From Bacteroidota bacterium (GTDB lineage Bacteria; Bacteroidota; Ignavibacteria; Kapaibacteriales; UBA961), in NCBI GenBank assembly GCA_018266765.1, contig JAFDZU010000008.1, positions 1 to 51,967 on the forward strand: a stretch of 51,967 nt of DNA. The letters run 5' to 3'. Of this stretch, positions 27,713 to 37,121 are shown piece by piece. The notes under the pieces are model-generated. The model saw nothing but the letters and a program-made list of their open reading frames with translations, had not been told where the DNA came from and searched no databases. The position numbers and the translations under genes were made by a program. Positions within the stretch are counted from its first letter, which is position 1. Each line of letters opens with the position of its first letter.

Positions 27713-28282
27713 TTGGTAAATAATAAAGAAAATTTTGCAATAAAATCAGAATTCAGTAAAACAGTAGTTGTGAATAAGAAACAATCCCCCAAATTATACT
27801 ATTCGATTAGCGAACTCAGTCAGATAATTGACGAAGAACAATATGTGCTTCGGTATTGGGAACGTGAATTTGCTGAAATAAAACCGCGCAAAAACCGTGC
27901 AGGTAATCGTGCTTACACTTCCTCAGACATAGCAATAATCCAACTAATTAGAAGATTATTACGAGAGGAACGTCTAACTATTCAAAAAGCTAAAGATAAA
28001 CTTAAAACGATTAATTTAAGTTTGATTGAAGGATATAATCCTCCAATAATTGAATCTGATTCTGATTTAACTGATGATAGTGTCAAAGGTTCGGTCGAAC
28101 CGAGAAATCCTGAAAAACGGGTGAAAGCTATTAATGATTTAGATGGGTTAATGCCTGCATTAGATTCAAAATCTACTCAAATTAAAATCAGACCATCAGG
28201 TATGGTTTCTCTAAGAAGGAAGGATGTCCTTGAATTATGTAGCTTATTAAAAGATATGGCAAACTTAATTCAGTATATGTAA
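27713..28282 (+). CDS. MerR-family transcriptional regulator
   Basis: This 189-residue product has an N-terminal MerR winged helix-turn-helix (about 28-100): YYSISELSQIIDEEQYVLRY, then WEREF, NRAGNRAYTSSDIAII and LLREERLTIQKAKDKL. The remainder is a short linker and C-terminal helix with no recognisable effector domain. The ORF has no ATG. TTG at 27713 is the first usable start after an in-frame TAA at 27707, and GTG at 27770 would begin just before the DNA-binding domain. A TAnnTTTG-like TAAATTTG lies at 27696-27703. This architecture is common in the FCB group; the targets are unknown. Confidence 0.82.
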   Translation: MVNNKENFAIKSEFSKTVVVNKKQSPKLYYSISELSQIIDEEQYVLRYWEREFAEIKPRKNRAGNRAYTSSDIAIIQLIRRLLREERLTIQKAKDKLKTINLSLIEGYNPPIIESDSDLTDDSVKGSVEPRNPEKRVKAINDLDGLMPALDSKSTQIKIRPSGMVSLRRKDVLELCSLLKDMANLIQYM

Positions 28283-28351
28283 GTTTATGATTAATATAGC
28301 AATTTTATGATTAACTCGTATTTTTATAATTATTTAATGAGGTAACAATAT

Positions 28352-29359
28352 ATGAAACTTCTTCGTTGGCAAGGCATCATTTGTATGTTGGTAATTGCAC
28401 AAGCAGTATCAGGAATTCTGCAAGCACAGCAACGCACGTACGAGATGAAGATTGTCGGTAAACATTCCGATGAGGTATTGGGTGTATTCGTTAATCCGGC
28501 GGATACAAAATTTGCTACTTGTAGCTTGGATGAGACGATTAAATTATGGAGTTTACCTGAAGGCAAAGAACTTAAAACCTTGACCGGTCATCTCGGACAA
28601 GTGAATAATGTAGCATTTTCTGCAAATGGTAAAATGCTTGCAAGTGCTAGTAGTGACCGTACTGTTCGTGTTTGGGATGTAGAATCCGCTAAACAAAAAT
28701 ATGTCTTAAATGGTCATACTGCAGAAGTTATCGGAGTTTACTTCAGTCCTGATATGAATGGAGATTTTTTAGCAAGTACAAGTTTTGACCAAACTGTAAA
28801 ACTTTGGGATACAAAATTGCAAAGTGAAGTTAAAACATTACGTGGTCATTCTATGCAAGCTAATAACGTTGCCTATAGTTATGATGGGAAATATTTAGCT
28901 TCTTGTAGTGATGACAGAACTATAAAAATATGGTCTACTGATATTTCTACGAAAGAACCATTAATGACGTTAAGTGGACATAATGCACATGTACTTACAG
29001 CTTTGTATAGCTTTGATTCTAAACTCCTTGTTTCTGCTGACCAAGATGGAGTAATTAAAGTTTGGTCAATGCCTTCAGGTGAACTTGTAAGAACGATTAA
29101 TGCGCATACAGATTTAATTCAAGACGTCTCGTTTGCCGCAGACAATCAAACTCTTGTAAGCGCAAGTTTAGATAAATCTGTTAAGTTATGGAATGTCAGT
29201 ACCGGTGAAAATCTTATGACAATGGATGCAGGAGTTGAAGTTTGGTCTGTAGATATTACTAGTAATGCCCACATTATTGTACTTGCATGTGCAGATGGTA
29301 CTGTAAGATTACTTACTGAAATAGGAAAAAATAAAATACCTAAAAGAGGAGGAAAATAA
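28352..29359 (+). CDS. Exported WD40 beta-propeller protein
   Basis: This 335-residue protein has a signal peptide ending near LQAQ (about residue 26) and about seven WD40 repeats filling the rest. Typical blades are LASASSDRTVRVWDV, LASTSFDQTVKLWDT, LASCSDDRTIKIWST and LVSASLDKSVKLWNV. It should form a single closed propeller, a protein-binding scaffold, in the periplasm or on the surface. It is 2 bp upstream of an OmpA-like gene, so the two are co-translated and may work together. Start has GAGGT at an acceptable distance. Confidence 0.9.
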   Translation: MKLLRWQGIICMLVIAQAVSGILQAQQRTYEMKIVGKHSDEVLGVFVNPADTKFATCSLDETIKLWSLPEGKELKTLTGHLGQVNNVAFSANGKMLASASSDRTVRVWDVESAKQKYVLNGHTAEVIGVYFSPDMNGDFLASTSFDQTVKLWDTKLQSEVKTLRGHSMQANNVAYSYDGKYLASCSDDRTIKIWSTDISTKEPLMTLSGHNAHVLTALYSFDSKLLVSADQDGVIKVWSMPSGELVRTINAHTDLIQDVSFAADNQTLVSASLDKSVKLWNVSTGENLMTMDAGVEVWSVDITSNAHIIVLACADGTVRLLTEIGKNKIPKRGGK

Positions 29360-29361
29360 TT

Positions 29362-30093
29362 ATGAAAAAATTCCAAAAAGCTTTTATAAATCTAATAGGC
29401 ATTTTAAGCTTAATGCTAATAAATGAATTTACACCTCAAGTAACAAATGCACAAGTTGGTACAGTAATAACTGTTGCCGGCAGTGTATTAGATGAAGTTA
29501 CAAGAAACCCTGTCACAGTTAATGTAGTATTTAGTGATGAGTCAGGAACTCGTGCCGCCTCGTCACGCAGCAATTCAAAAGATGGTTCTTATTTAGTTAC
29601 AGGATTGAAACCTGGTAAAAAATACAAAGTTCGATTAGAACAATCTGAATTTTTTCAAGCTGAATATGAGATTCAACTTCCCAATTCTTCTAAATATGCA
29701 GAAGTATCTCGCGACTTTTTAGTAAAACCACTTGTTAAAGGAACACGTATACCTTCACGACTTGCTCCATTCGAACTTAAAAAATCGAAATTACGTGTTG
29801 GTGCAAATGAGATATTAGATGATTTTAAACGTACGTTAACAATCAATCCTAATGTTAATATCGAAATTCAATGCTATCCAGATATGGATGGAGATAAAGC
29901 TGAAAATGCAAAACTCACTCAAGAACGGTGTAATTCTTTAAGGGACTATTTCGTAAAAAGCGGTGTTTCTGACAAACGAATCAGTTTGAAACCATCTGAG
30001 AATGTAGATAATATCAATCCCCCACCGATTCGTAAAGCGGCTAAAGGAAAACGTTATATCGGCTCAACTTATTTCGTTGTTACGAAGTTTTAA
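29362..30093 (+). CDS. Exported protein with carboxypeptidase-regulatory and OmpA-like domains
   Basis: This 243-residue protein has a signal peptide (to about TNAQ, residue 31), an Ig-like carboxypeptidase-regulatory domain (about 38-120, GSVLDEVTRNPVTVNV) and a C-terminal region resembling a degenerate OmpA peptidoglycan-binding domain (about 130-243; FELKKSKLRVGANEILDDF and AKLTQERCNSLRDYFVKSGV). The usual GHTD motif is replaced by QCYPDMDGD, so peptidoglycan binding may be altered. It directly follows the WD40 gene (2-bp gap) and ends before a strong terminator. Confidence 0.8.
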   Translation: MKKFQKAFINLIGILSLMLINEFTPQVTNAQVGTVITVAGSVLDEVTRNPVTVNVVFSDESGTRAASSRSNSKDGSYLVTGLKPGKKYKVRLEQSEFFQAEYEIQLPNSSKYAEVSRDFLVKPLVKGTRIPSRLAPFELKKSKLRVGANEILDDFKRTLTINPNVNIEIQCYPDMDGDKAENAKLTQERCNSLRDYFVKSGVSDKRISLKPSENVDNINPPPIRKAAKGKRYIGSTYFVVTKF

Positions 30094-30116
30094 TCGGTTG
30101 ATTCATATAGTTTAAT

Positions 30117-30148
30117 AAAAAAGGAACGATTTATTCGTTCCTTTTTTT
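30117..30148 (+). terminator. Bidirectional terminator
   Basis: A 13-bp stem (AAAAAAGGAACGA with TCGTTCCTTTTTT) with a 5-nt loop sits between convergent genes. A-run and T-run flank it, so it can end transcripts from both sides. Confidence 0.88.
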
Positions 30149-30168
30149 ATGTTCCAGAAGCTTGAGTG

Positions 30169-32655
30169 TTATTCTTGAATAATCATAGTAGTGCATTTTA
30201 CAGTTAATGATTGAAGAAGAGGTGGAAGTTCACGTTCAATTTGTTCAGCTGTTTGATTTGAATCATAACATCCCGTTAAAACTCGATAGAATTTACGACC
30301 GCTGAGTTCAATAAATGGAATAACCCTAATATTATTGAATTTCTTGCTTATTATTTCTGTCTGCAATCCGATAGCTTCTTCTTCCGATGGAAATGTATGA
30401 AATAAAATAGAGTAACAATGACTTGATTCTTCACGAATTTCGGTTGATTGAATTGGTTTACCTATTATTTTCGGTTTTGGTAAATCAATTGTATCTTTTT
30501 TAGGTTTATTCGTACTATCAGATGTGAATGAAATTATTTGGTTGTCGAAACAGTTAGTTCCACAAATTACTGTTGTTGAACTAGGTAGAGGAATTTTGCC
30601 ACTTATGGTTTTGAGATTATCATCTTCGGCAATAATTCTAACATTTACAGAGCGCTGTTGTCCATAAGAAGCAGAGTGTTCTAATGAAATCGCTTTGCCG
30701 ATAGCAACAACATTAATCGCACCTTTTCGATGACGTAACGCATTATATTCCGGTAAATTAAGTTGCCATAAGGTATCGAGCATCGAAGCTGTATAATATG
30801 CTCTCAAATCACTAAGCATTTGGTTACCTCCTGCACCTGATTTCGAAAATGGAGTTCCATTACTAAGTAATCCATTCGATATATATTGCTTAGATTCAAT
30901 ATTTTGTAATTTTACAAAACTCGTTTTAAGATTGATATCACGACCGGTATAAATACAACGATTATCAATTGAACGTGGGTCTGTCCATCCGACAACTTCT
31001 ACTGTGATAGGTTTATGTGATTGAATTGCTCGTTGTACGCAGGGCTGTTTTAGTGCAATTTCCATATTTTCTATAAACTTAGAAACAGCTGAATCTACTT
31101 TTTGTGCATATTCAGCACCATGTTGCTTTGCTTCGTTTAAATCTGCACAAAGTCCGTAGGGGCGGGTAACTTCAACAGTAGGTTCTGTATAATTCAATTG
31201 ATAATGATAGAGATCGTTATTTTTACAAGGTAACTCAGGTTTTATTGTTTCTACAATTTTACATTCGGGGTTCGGGAAAATTGAACCGCAAAGTGTGAAG
31301 TTTTGATATTTTAAAGTTGTCGGACACCAATACGCAGAGACAAAAAATTGAACGTTAACAATTGGGAAATCTTGACGACAACCTGTTGTAAAATAGGTAG
31401 CTGTATCCCAAATTATTAAAGTATGATTGAGTCGAGCGTGGCATGATCTATCAAATAATAAAGTATCTTTAGAGGATATTTGTTTTTCGGGATTTTTCTC
31501 CTTTGCAGATACTACAACTGACCTAAATCGTTGGTCAAAAGCTGGTTCTTGCGTTATTGCTCTTGGTATAATAAATGACGCAATCCCTAAGTTATCAGAG
31601 TTTTGAGTTGTTTTTTTTAGTGTTCCATCTACAGCATAAACGGATGTTGATTGTGGTTCAGTAATATCTTCATATTCACCTCCAACAGTTGCTCGTTTCG
31701 TTCGTAATAAGACAGTAATTTGAAGAGTATCAGCTGGTTGAAACATATGATTTTGATATATGTCAAAGTCTTTCGTCTGATAAGAATCAGTTTTGTTTGA
31801 AGTAAATAAGAACCATTCTCCTCCCGGAGAGAAAAGTGGATGCCCTTCGTCACTACCAACTTTATTAACACCTTTCATATCAAAAGGTTTAGGAATTCCT
31901 ATCGGTTTGCCGGAAGATTTATCTAACTCAACACGCCAAATATCATAATCACCACTACGGTTTGTTGCATAATATAAATATCCATCACCATTTACAAATG
32001 GTGTTTGCTCAGAGTATTCTGTACTATTGATTCCATCCAAAGCTTGAGGTGTGCTCCAACCTGATGAAGTTTTGGTTGAAACGAATATATCAGTCAGTCT
32101 TCTTCCGGGCGAGTTTCTATCCGATGAAAAATAAAGAAAATTACCATCAGTTGATAATGTCGGTGTATCATCCCAATAATCTGAATTTACAGAGTCAAGT
32201 CGATTAACAGCCCATTCTCCACTTGGTGAACATTGAATCTCATATAAATCATTACCTGTGCTTTTTCCATTAGACATTAATCGATTAGAAACCATTATTC
32301 CATAGTTTCCATCACATTGGGAGAAAACCGGACAGCCATTTAATTGAACTTGAGAATTTTTGGAAAGATTAGAGGGTTGGTTTAATGGTTGTGGTGCTTC
32401 TGTAAATTCCCCAATACCTTTTGCGTTCACGGTTGCTATCAATATTTTTTTAGAACGATGTAATTCAGATTCTTGTCCACGTGAACTTGTAATCCATAAT
32501 TCAGTTTTTGTTTTTAAAGTTCTGAATGCAATTGCATAATCATCAGCATTAGAATTAACTGACTTGTAAGGTATGGGTTGTGCCGAAATTGATTGGGCAG
32601 TTATCAAAATGATACTATTTGTAAGCAGACTATAAAAACATAGATTCCATTTCAT
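30169..32655 (-). CDS. Envelope protein with PD40, OmpA-like and SPOR domains
   Basis: This 828-residue exported protein has a signal peptide to about ISAQ. PD40/TolB-type propeller repeats follow: DTPTLSTDGNFLYFSSDRNS, TPFVNGDGYLYYATNRSGDY and GHPLFSPGGEWFLFTSN (about 150-300). Next come a Cys-containing linker, an OmpA-like domain with an insertion (ITVEVVGWTDPRS to YGQQRSVNVRI, about 520-680) and a C-terminal SPOR domain (about 745-828; CYSILFHTFPSEEEA). It carries two predicted peptidoglycan-binding modules and a propeller, as in cell-envelope scaffolds of Bacteroidota. It is last in a three-gene minus-strand operon with a lipoprotein and a beta-barrel. Confidence 0.85.
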   Translation of the reverse strand: MKWNLCFYSLLTNSIILITAQSISAQPIPYKSVNSNADDYAIAFRTLKTKTELWITSSRGQESELHRSKKILIATVNAKGIGEFTEAPQPLNQPSNLSKNSQVQLNGCPVFSQCDGNYGIMVSNRLMSNGKSTGNDLYEIQCSPSGEWAVNRLDSVNSDYWDDTPTLSTDGNFLYFSSDRNSPGRRLTDIFVSTKTSSGWSTPQALDGINSTEYSEQTPFVNGDGYLYYATNRSGDYDIWRVELDKSSGKPIGIPKPFDMKGVNKVGSDEGHPLFSPGGEWFLFTSNKTDSYQTKDFDIYQNHMFQPADTLQITVLLRTKRATVGGEYEDITEPQSTSVYAVDGTLKKTTQNSDNLGIASFIIPRAITQEPAFDQRFRSVVVSAKEKNPEKQISSKDTLLFDRSCHARLNHTLIIWDTATYFTTGCRQDFPIVNVQFFVSAYWCPTTLKYQNFTLCGSIFPNPECKIVETIKPELPCKNNDLYHYQLNYTEPTVEVTRPYGLCADLNEAKQHGAEYAQKVDSAVSKFIENMEIALKQPCVQRAIQSHKPITVEVVGWTDPRSIDNRCIYTGRDINLKTSFVKLQNIESKQYISNGLLSNGTPFSKSGAGGNQMLSDLRAYYTASMLDTLWQLNLPEYNALRHRKGAINVVAIGKAISLEHSASYGQQRSVNVRIIAEDDNLKTISGKIPLPSSTTVICGTNCFDNQIISFTSDSTNKPKKDTIDLPKPKIIGKPIQSTEIREESSHCYSILFHTFPSEEEAIGLQTEIISKKFNNIRVIPFIELSGRKFYRVLTGCYDSNQTAEQIERELPPLLQSLTVKCTTMIIQE

Positions 32656-32714
32656 AATTTATCCTACTAAAAGCAAAACTCAATGAAAAATCGATAGTTA
32701 TACTGAAAAAATAT

Positions 32715-34754
32715 TTACAATGGATAACAAATTTGCATACAAACAGTAGGAACTCCCCCACCGCTTTGTGTGTCATTGCGAATATCTACAATCCAGATTA
32801 TACCACAAAATTGTCTACCGTCAGTGTAATTTAACGTAAAAGAAATGACATCCCACAATTTAACATTGACGGGAGCGATTGGAGTTGAAGCATCACAATC
32901 ATTAACATATTTACCCCCAAAACTACAAGCTGTCTCGCCTGCGAATGCACTTGGATGAGAATCAACTACTTTCCAATGAGCATAATCTGAATTTAAAATA
33001 GCTGTAAGTGCCCCAACATTAATATTATCTATAAAAATATCCCTATCGGTTACGATAGCAGGATTGTTTTTATAAGTAATGATATTATTTGACCTATCCA
33101 TCTGTATAACTTCAAACCATTTACCAAGCGGTTCCGACCATTTGTGCATACATTGATAGAGTGAATAATTACATGCTGTATCGGCAACTCCTTTAATTGT
33201 GTACAGTTGATTTTTACAACCACTTAAAGTTAACTGACTGCTAAAGTTAATTATTCCTGGTTTTGTTCCTCGTGTACCATTCCATACATCACTTGCCTTT
33301 GGTAAAAATTTAACAGTGAAACTATCAGATTTTCCTGCCCGAATTTTTAAATTACTTGGCGAAACTTCAAAGAGAATCGAATTAAATGTCGCTGAGATAT
33401 CAACATCACATTTTCCGGTATTTTTAATTTTTATTCTTCTAGCATTAGATGATAAATCTACATCAACACAATTACGAAGTGTATCGAGCAATTTTTTAGC
33501 TGGAGAAATAAAAAGTGAAGAACCAATTGTATCAATTTCACATGAGGACTGTCCTCCTAATCCATGAAATCGAATAATTAAATCATCAGTACACTGTTTT
33601 GTAGTTCCGTCTGAATTAATAATTTTTATAGAGTATCGAACATCAATATCATAAGTAATTGGTTGTGTGGGACTAAAGCGAACTTCAAGTTTTCCAAATG
33701 AAGAACCTGGTGCAATTCTTAATTTTGTAGGTAATCCATTATTCGCTGATAGAATTTCAAAATTTGTTGATGTAACAGGAGTTACTAAGTTAAATTCAAG
33801 GTCACATCCTGTTGCACGATTATCATTTTTATACCCTATAGGTATCTCGACTGTGGAATCATTTCCAATACAGACCTCTACTTTAGTGTTAGTATCCAAA
33901 GGGAAATGTATCGGTTTGAGAGAAGTTGGGCATTCACAATCTTCTTTTCTGCGAATTTCGGTAGTTAACGAAAATGAACACGTAAGACATGATGGATTAG
34001 TTGGAGTTGATGCACCAATTGTTTCAGTAAACTGATTTTTAGAAACTTGTGCATCCACTTTTGGAGTGAAATAGTAACAGATTTGAAAATTTGAGCCATT
34101 CGGTATTGTTATTGGAGAAGTCACTATAGTTCCATTAACTCTCACTTTTACCGTAACAAATTGTGCAGATACAGTCAAAGGAAAGAGAGTAAGGGTTTCA
34201 TTTGTTGAATTTACATATATTGGAGTGCAGGAGGAATCTATAATTTTATCAGGAAATTCACAAAGTAATGTAATTGGTGAACAAGAAAGAGTTCCACATT
34301 TTGAAATGATTACTTGACGAGTTAGTGCTATATCAATAGATGCATTTCGGCAAATTCTAATAGTATCTAAACGAAAATCTCCATTTTTTTGGATTCCTTT
34401 ATAGTCGAGTCCTGCAATCCCTGGAGGTATATCTGTCCGAATTACGACAAAAGCGCTATCATAAGCTACAGGAACTGGAATAGTAGCAGCAAATTCACCG
34501 TCATTTCCTGACTTTGACATAGGTGTAAATAATTCATTCTTTGATTTTAATATCGCCCACTGAACTGACGTACCACTAAGTGGTTGCCCTGATTGGTCTT
34601 GTACTCTAACAGTCACATCAAATCCATTACCGACAATTAGATTTGAAGGTTCTGTAGGTTGTTGACAACCGAGACAATTAACAAGGAATAAGAATAAGCA
34701 TAAAATGTTTATTCTTGTACTTAACTGTTTGATGGTATTCAAAGAAAAAAACAT
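32715..34754 (-). CDS. Large lipoprotein with Ig-like domains
   Basis: This 679-residue protein has a hydrophobic leader ending in NCLGCQQP, a probable lipobox. A carboxypeptidase-regulatory/Ig-like domain (about 45-130) is followed by several cysteine-containing beta domains. These resemble the ASH/HYDIN-type repeats that Bacteroidota lipoproteins often carry (RIKIKNTGKCDVDISATF, then DSFTVKFLP at about 440-480). I do not recognise a catalytic domain. It sits between the barrel gene (62 bp upstream) and the PD40-SPOR gene (59 bp downstream), so a structural role in the same outer-membrane assembly is likely but inferred. Confidence 0.75.
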   Translation of the reverse strand: MFFSLNTIKQLSTRINILCLFLFLVNCLGCQQPTEPSNLIVGNGFDVTVRVQDQSGQPLSGTSVQWAILKSKNELFTPMSKSGNDGEFAATIPVPVAYDSAFVVIRTDIPPGIAGLDYKGIQKNGDFRLDTIRICRNASIDIALTRQVIISKCGTLSCSPITLLCEFPDKIIDSSCTPIYVNSTNETLTLFPLTVSAQFVTVKVRVNGTIVTSPITIPNGSNFQICYYFTPKVDAQVSKNQFTETIGASTPTNPSCLTCSFSLTTEIRRKEDCECPTSLKPIHFPLDTNTKVEVCIGNDSTVEIPIGYKNDNRATGCDLEFNLVTPVTSTNFEILSANNGLPTKLRIAPGSSFGKLEVRFSPTQPITYDIDVRYSIKIINSDGTTKQCTDDLIIRFHGLGGQSSCEIDTIGSSLFISPAKKLLDTLRNCVDVDLSSNARRIKIKNTGKCDVDISATFNSILFEVSPSNLKIRAGKSDSFTVKFLPKASDVWNGTRGTKPGIINFSSQLTLSGCKNQLYTIKGVADTACNYSLYQCMHKWSEPLGKWFEVIQMDRSNNIITYKNNPAIVTDRDIFIDNINVGALTAILNSDYAHWKVVDSHPSAFAGETACSFGGKYVNDCDASTPIAPVNVKLWDVISFTLNYTDGRQFCGIIWIVDIRNDTQSGGGVPTVCMQICYPL

Positions 34755-34816
34755 TTTATACTCCGATAATATATTTTAATATAAGCATTTGTGAAATAGT
34801 CAGTTAATTGCTGATG

Positions 34817-35911
34817 TTACCAATCAAAGCGTAAACCAAGTTTGAGAATTATACTATGAACTTTATTAGTATTGACAACGAAATATTCGTCAGGATTAAC
34901 TGTAGATTGTGGTGGACAGGTAAGACAAGGAGTTCTCAAATTCAATCTCATATATCTATAACCTAGTGAAGCAGTAAATATGTTTCCAAAGGGAAGTCCT
35001 AATCCGACACCGAGCATAAATTGATTGTAATCATCAGGATTAATTGATGGATTTGCACCTGAGCCATCAAATTTTCCATTAAATATCAGTCCACCTTCTA
35101 CGTAAATAAAAGGACGTAATTTATCTTGCACAACACTAAGTTTACGATAATAATAGACAGTAGAATCAACATCAGAGGAAGTTTGAACTTCTTTGAAATC
35201 GGAGTTTGGCTGGAGCGGTGAATCTCCAGATTTACCAAATTGACAAGGGCTTGGTGTAAATTCATACTTACTTTCAGTTCTTGCTTCTCCAAACAGACTA
35301 TATCTCAAATGTGCCAACACAGGGAACCGCATTCTTCCACTTTCAAGAAACAAACCACCTCCCAAAGCAAGAGAAAGTTTTTTTCCAAGAAGTGAACCAA
35401 ACGGTGCAACTAATACTTCACCACCATAAAAGATGCTTCCAAAACCTATTTTTCTATTAGATTCATCACTTCCACCATACCCCAAATTTCCTGTTAATTC
35501 TAAGTAACTTGATGGAATCTCTGCTGTTGTATTCGAAGAAATAAACTCACGTGCAGGTAAAATAGGGACTGTAAAAGGATTTCCATCCAATGCTAAACTT
35601 CCTGTAGTGATAAATTCAACTTGATGAGCCATCACAACAGTATCAGCGCATGATTTTCCTTGTAGATACCGTAATCGCAGAGCTTGTTTTTGGGTGCCAT
35701 TTACTTCAATCATTTCCCTTTTGATTGACACACAATTGGGTAATATTGTTTTATCTCGAAACTGAATATCCATGATTGTATCTCGGATATTTTTTGTTCC
35801 CGGTAAAATACAATCAGCGCATTTGCTTTTAGGTTGTTGTCCGAATAATTGTCCGGTAACACCAAGAGGAAAAACTAAACTAATGAAAACAATAAGTAGT
35901 TTTAGATACAT
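34817..35911 (-). CDS. Outer-membrane beta-barrel protein
   Basis: The mature protein of about 364 residues starts at MYLKLLIVFISLVF; the ORF extends 12 codons further upstream. A signal peptide ends near VTGQ. An N-terminal Cys-containing region (CADCILPGT) precedes alternating amphipathic strands from about residue 130: YLELTGNLGYGG, LSLALGGGLFLES, LRPFIYVEGGLIF, FMLGVGLGLPFG and FTASLGYRYMRL. It ends in LGLRFDW, a terminal aromatic as expected for BAM-inserted barrels. It heads the operon and probably supplies the outer-membrane element. Confidence 0.8.
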   Translation of the reverse strand: MYLKLLIVFISLVFPLGVTGQLFGQQPKSKCADCILPGTKNIRDTIMDIQFRDKTILPNCVSIKREMIEVNGTQKQALRLRYLQGKSCADTVVMAHQVEFITTGSLALDGNPFTVPILPAREFISSNTTAEIPSSYLELTGNLGYGGSDESNRKIGFGSIFYGGEVLVAPFGSLLGKKLSLALGGGLFLESGRMRFPVLAHLRYSLFGEARTESKYEFTPSPCQFGKSGDSPLQPNSDFKEVQTSSDVDSTVYYYRKLSVVQDKLRPFIYVEGGLIFNGKFDGSGANPSINPDDYNQFMLGVGLGLPFGNIFTASLGYRYMRLNLRTPCLTCPPQSTVNPDEYFVVNTNKVHSIILKLGLRFDW

Positions 35912-35960
35912 ATAAATTTTCGTTTTAAATAATTGAACACGCTGCAAAAATTTCTATTTG

Positions 35961-35968
35961 CAAAAATA
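35961..35968 (-). promoter_or_regulatory. -7 box for the envelope operon
   Basis: Minus-strand TATTTTTG lies about 50 bp upstream of the barrel start codon. No clear -33 element. Confidence 0.4.
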
Positions 35969-36085
35969 GTAAATTATTGATGTTGTTGTATTCATAAATG
36001 AAAATAAATTATAGTTTAAATATATTCATTTAGCGTGATAATAATAAATAATATAAACAACTAATTTCTAAAAGAGCTTTAACGC

Positions 36086-36121
36086 AAAAAGCGAACTACA
36101 GAAACCCGTAATTCGCTTTTA
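36086..36121 (-). terminator. Terminator of the desaturase gene
   Basis: AAAAGCGAA (36087-36095) pairs with TTCGCTTTT (36112-36120), extended by TAC/GTA inside. It is downstream of the desaturase stop on the minus strand. Confidence 0.7.
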
Positions 36122-36143
36122 TTATTAGTTATCAAATTTAATT

Positions 36144-36998
36144 CTATTTCACCGCTTTTTCAGCCAACACTTTTTCCGGGACACGATAAACATTTCTAAC
36201 AATATGGAGAGCTTCAAGGAGTCGAATAAGATAACCTGAAAAATCTATCTGCCACCAACGCATTCCATGAAATGCAGAACGCGGGAAAGCATGATGATTA
36301 TTATGCCATCCTTCACCCATTGCAAGTATCCCAATGAGAAAATTATTTCTGCTTTCATCTGTAGTATTGAATAAACGACCACCGAAAATATGACAGATAG
36401 AATTTACACTCCAAGTAACATGCAAAGTAAAAAACAATCGCACAAACCCACCCCAAAGCACACCTGTCCAACCACCTACAAAATAGCAAGCAACAAATCC
36501 GAGCAGTGTCCATAAGAAAAATGTATTGTTCATAAAAACAATTAGTTTATCTTGATAAAACTTCTTTCCAAATGTTTGGCGTGCTTGTTCTACTTCCTGA
36601 GGAGTTGTAGAAAATATCCAACCAAAATGGGAATGTAACCATCCTTTCACTGTTGGGCTATGTGGATCTTCGTGATCATCAGTAAACGCATGATGTTTTA
36701 GATGAATACTTGCCCAGTTGATTGCCGGACCTTGCATTGTCATTGAGCCAAGCATTAGGAATATGAACTTGACAACAGGATTCGTTTGGAAACTTTGGTG
36801 GACTAACATTCTATGATAACCAACCGTAACCCCCAACTCGGTAATGACATACATTACGGCAAATATTATGATGTCTCGCCATGAAATCATGCCCTCAAAT
36901 ATTGCTAAATATCCAGCTAATAATGTTCCTGCGGTGGGAAGAACGATGAGAAGCAAAAAATACAGTGGTACATGGCTCCACGTGAAGATTCTCTTCAT
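36144..36998 (-). CDS. Acyl-CoA/acyl-lipid delta-9-type fatty acid desaturase
   Basis: This membrane di-iron desaturase of about 284 residues introduces a double bond into acyl chains. The three histidine boxes are HRMLVH, HLKHH and HNNHHAF. Four or more TM helices flank them, as in the stearoyl-CoA desaturase family. MKRIFTWSHVP at 36998 is the likely start; the ORF reaches 37025, but the extra residues are atypical. The gene is divergent from glmS. A minus-strand TATATTTG (37042-37049) fits a -7 box, and it ends at the hairpin at 36086-36121. Confidence 0.92.
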   Translation of the reverse strand: MKRIFTWSHVPLYFLLLIVLPTAGTLLAGYLAIFEGMISWRDIIIFAVMYVITELGVTVGYHRMLVHQSFQTNPVVKFIFLMLGSMTMQGPAINWASIHLKHHAFTDDHEDPHSPTVKGWLHSHFGWIFSTTPQEVEQARQTFGKKFYQDKLIVFMNNTFFLWTLLGFVACYFVGGWTGVLWGGFVRLFFTLHVTWSVNSICHIFGGRLFNTTDESRNNFLIGILAMGEGWHNNHHAFPRSAFHGMRWWQIDFSGYLIRLLEALHIVRNVYRVPEKVLAEKAVK

Positions 36999-37041
36999 TA
37001 AAATTACTCCATAAAAATAATACAAACATTGAACTCGAATA

Positions 37042-37049
37042 CAAATATA
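37042..37049 (-). promoter_or_regulatory. -7 box for the desaturase gene
   Basis: Minus-strand TATATTTG fits TAnnTTTG, about 45 bp before ATG 36998, in the divergent region with glmS. No good -33 element. Confidence 0.35.
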
Positions 37050-37121
37050 CTGAATCCTTATCCAAGAAAAAGCATAATGCTACGTCATTCACACAACTTT
37101 CAAAATATTCTTGGGAAAACT

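Noticed and set aside
37026-37121. Long N-terminus of GlmS
   Set aside because: GlmS needs Cys at position 2 as nucleophile, so the start must be ATG 37122.
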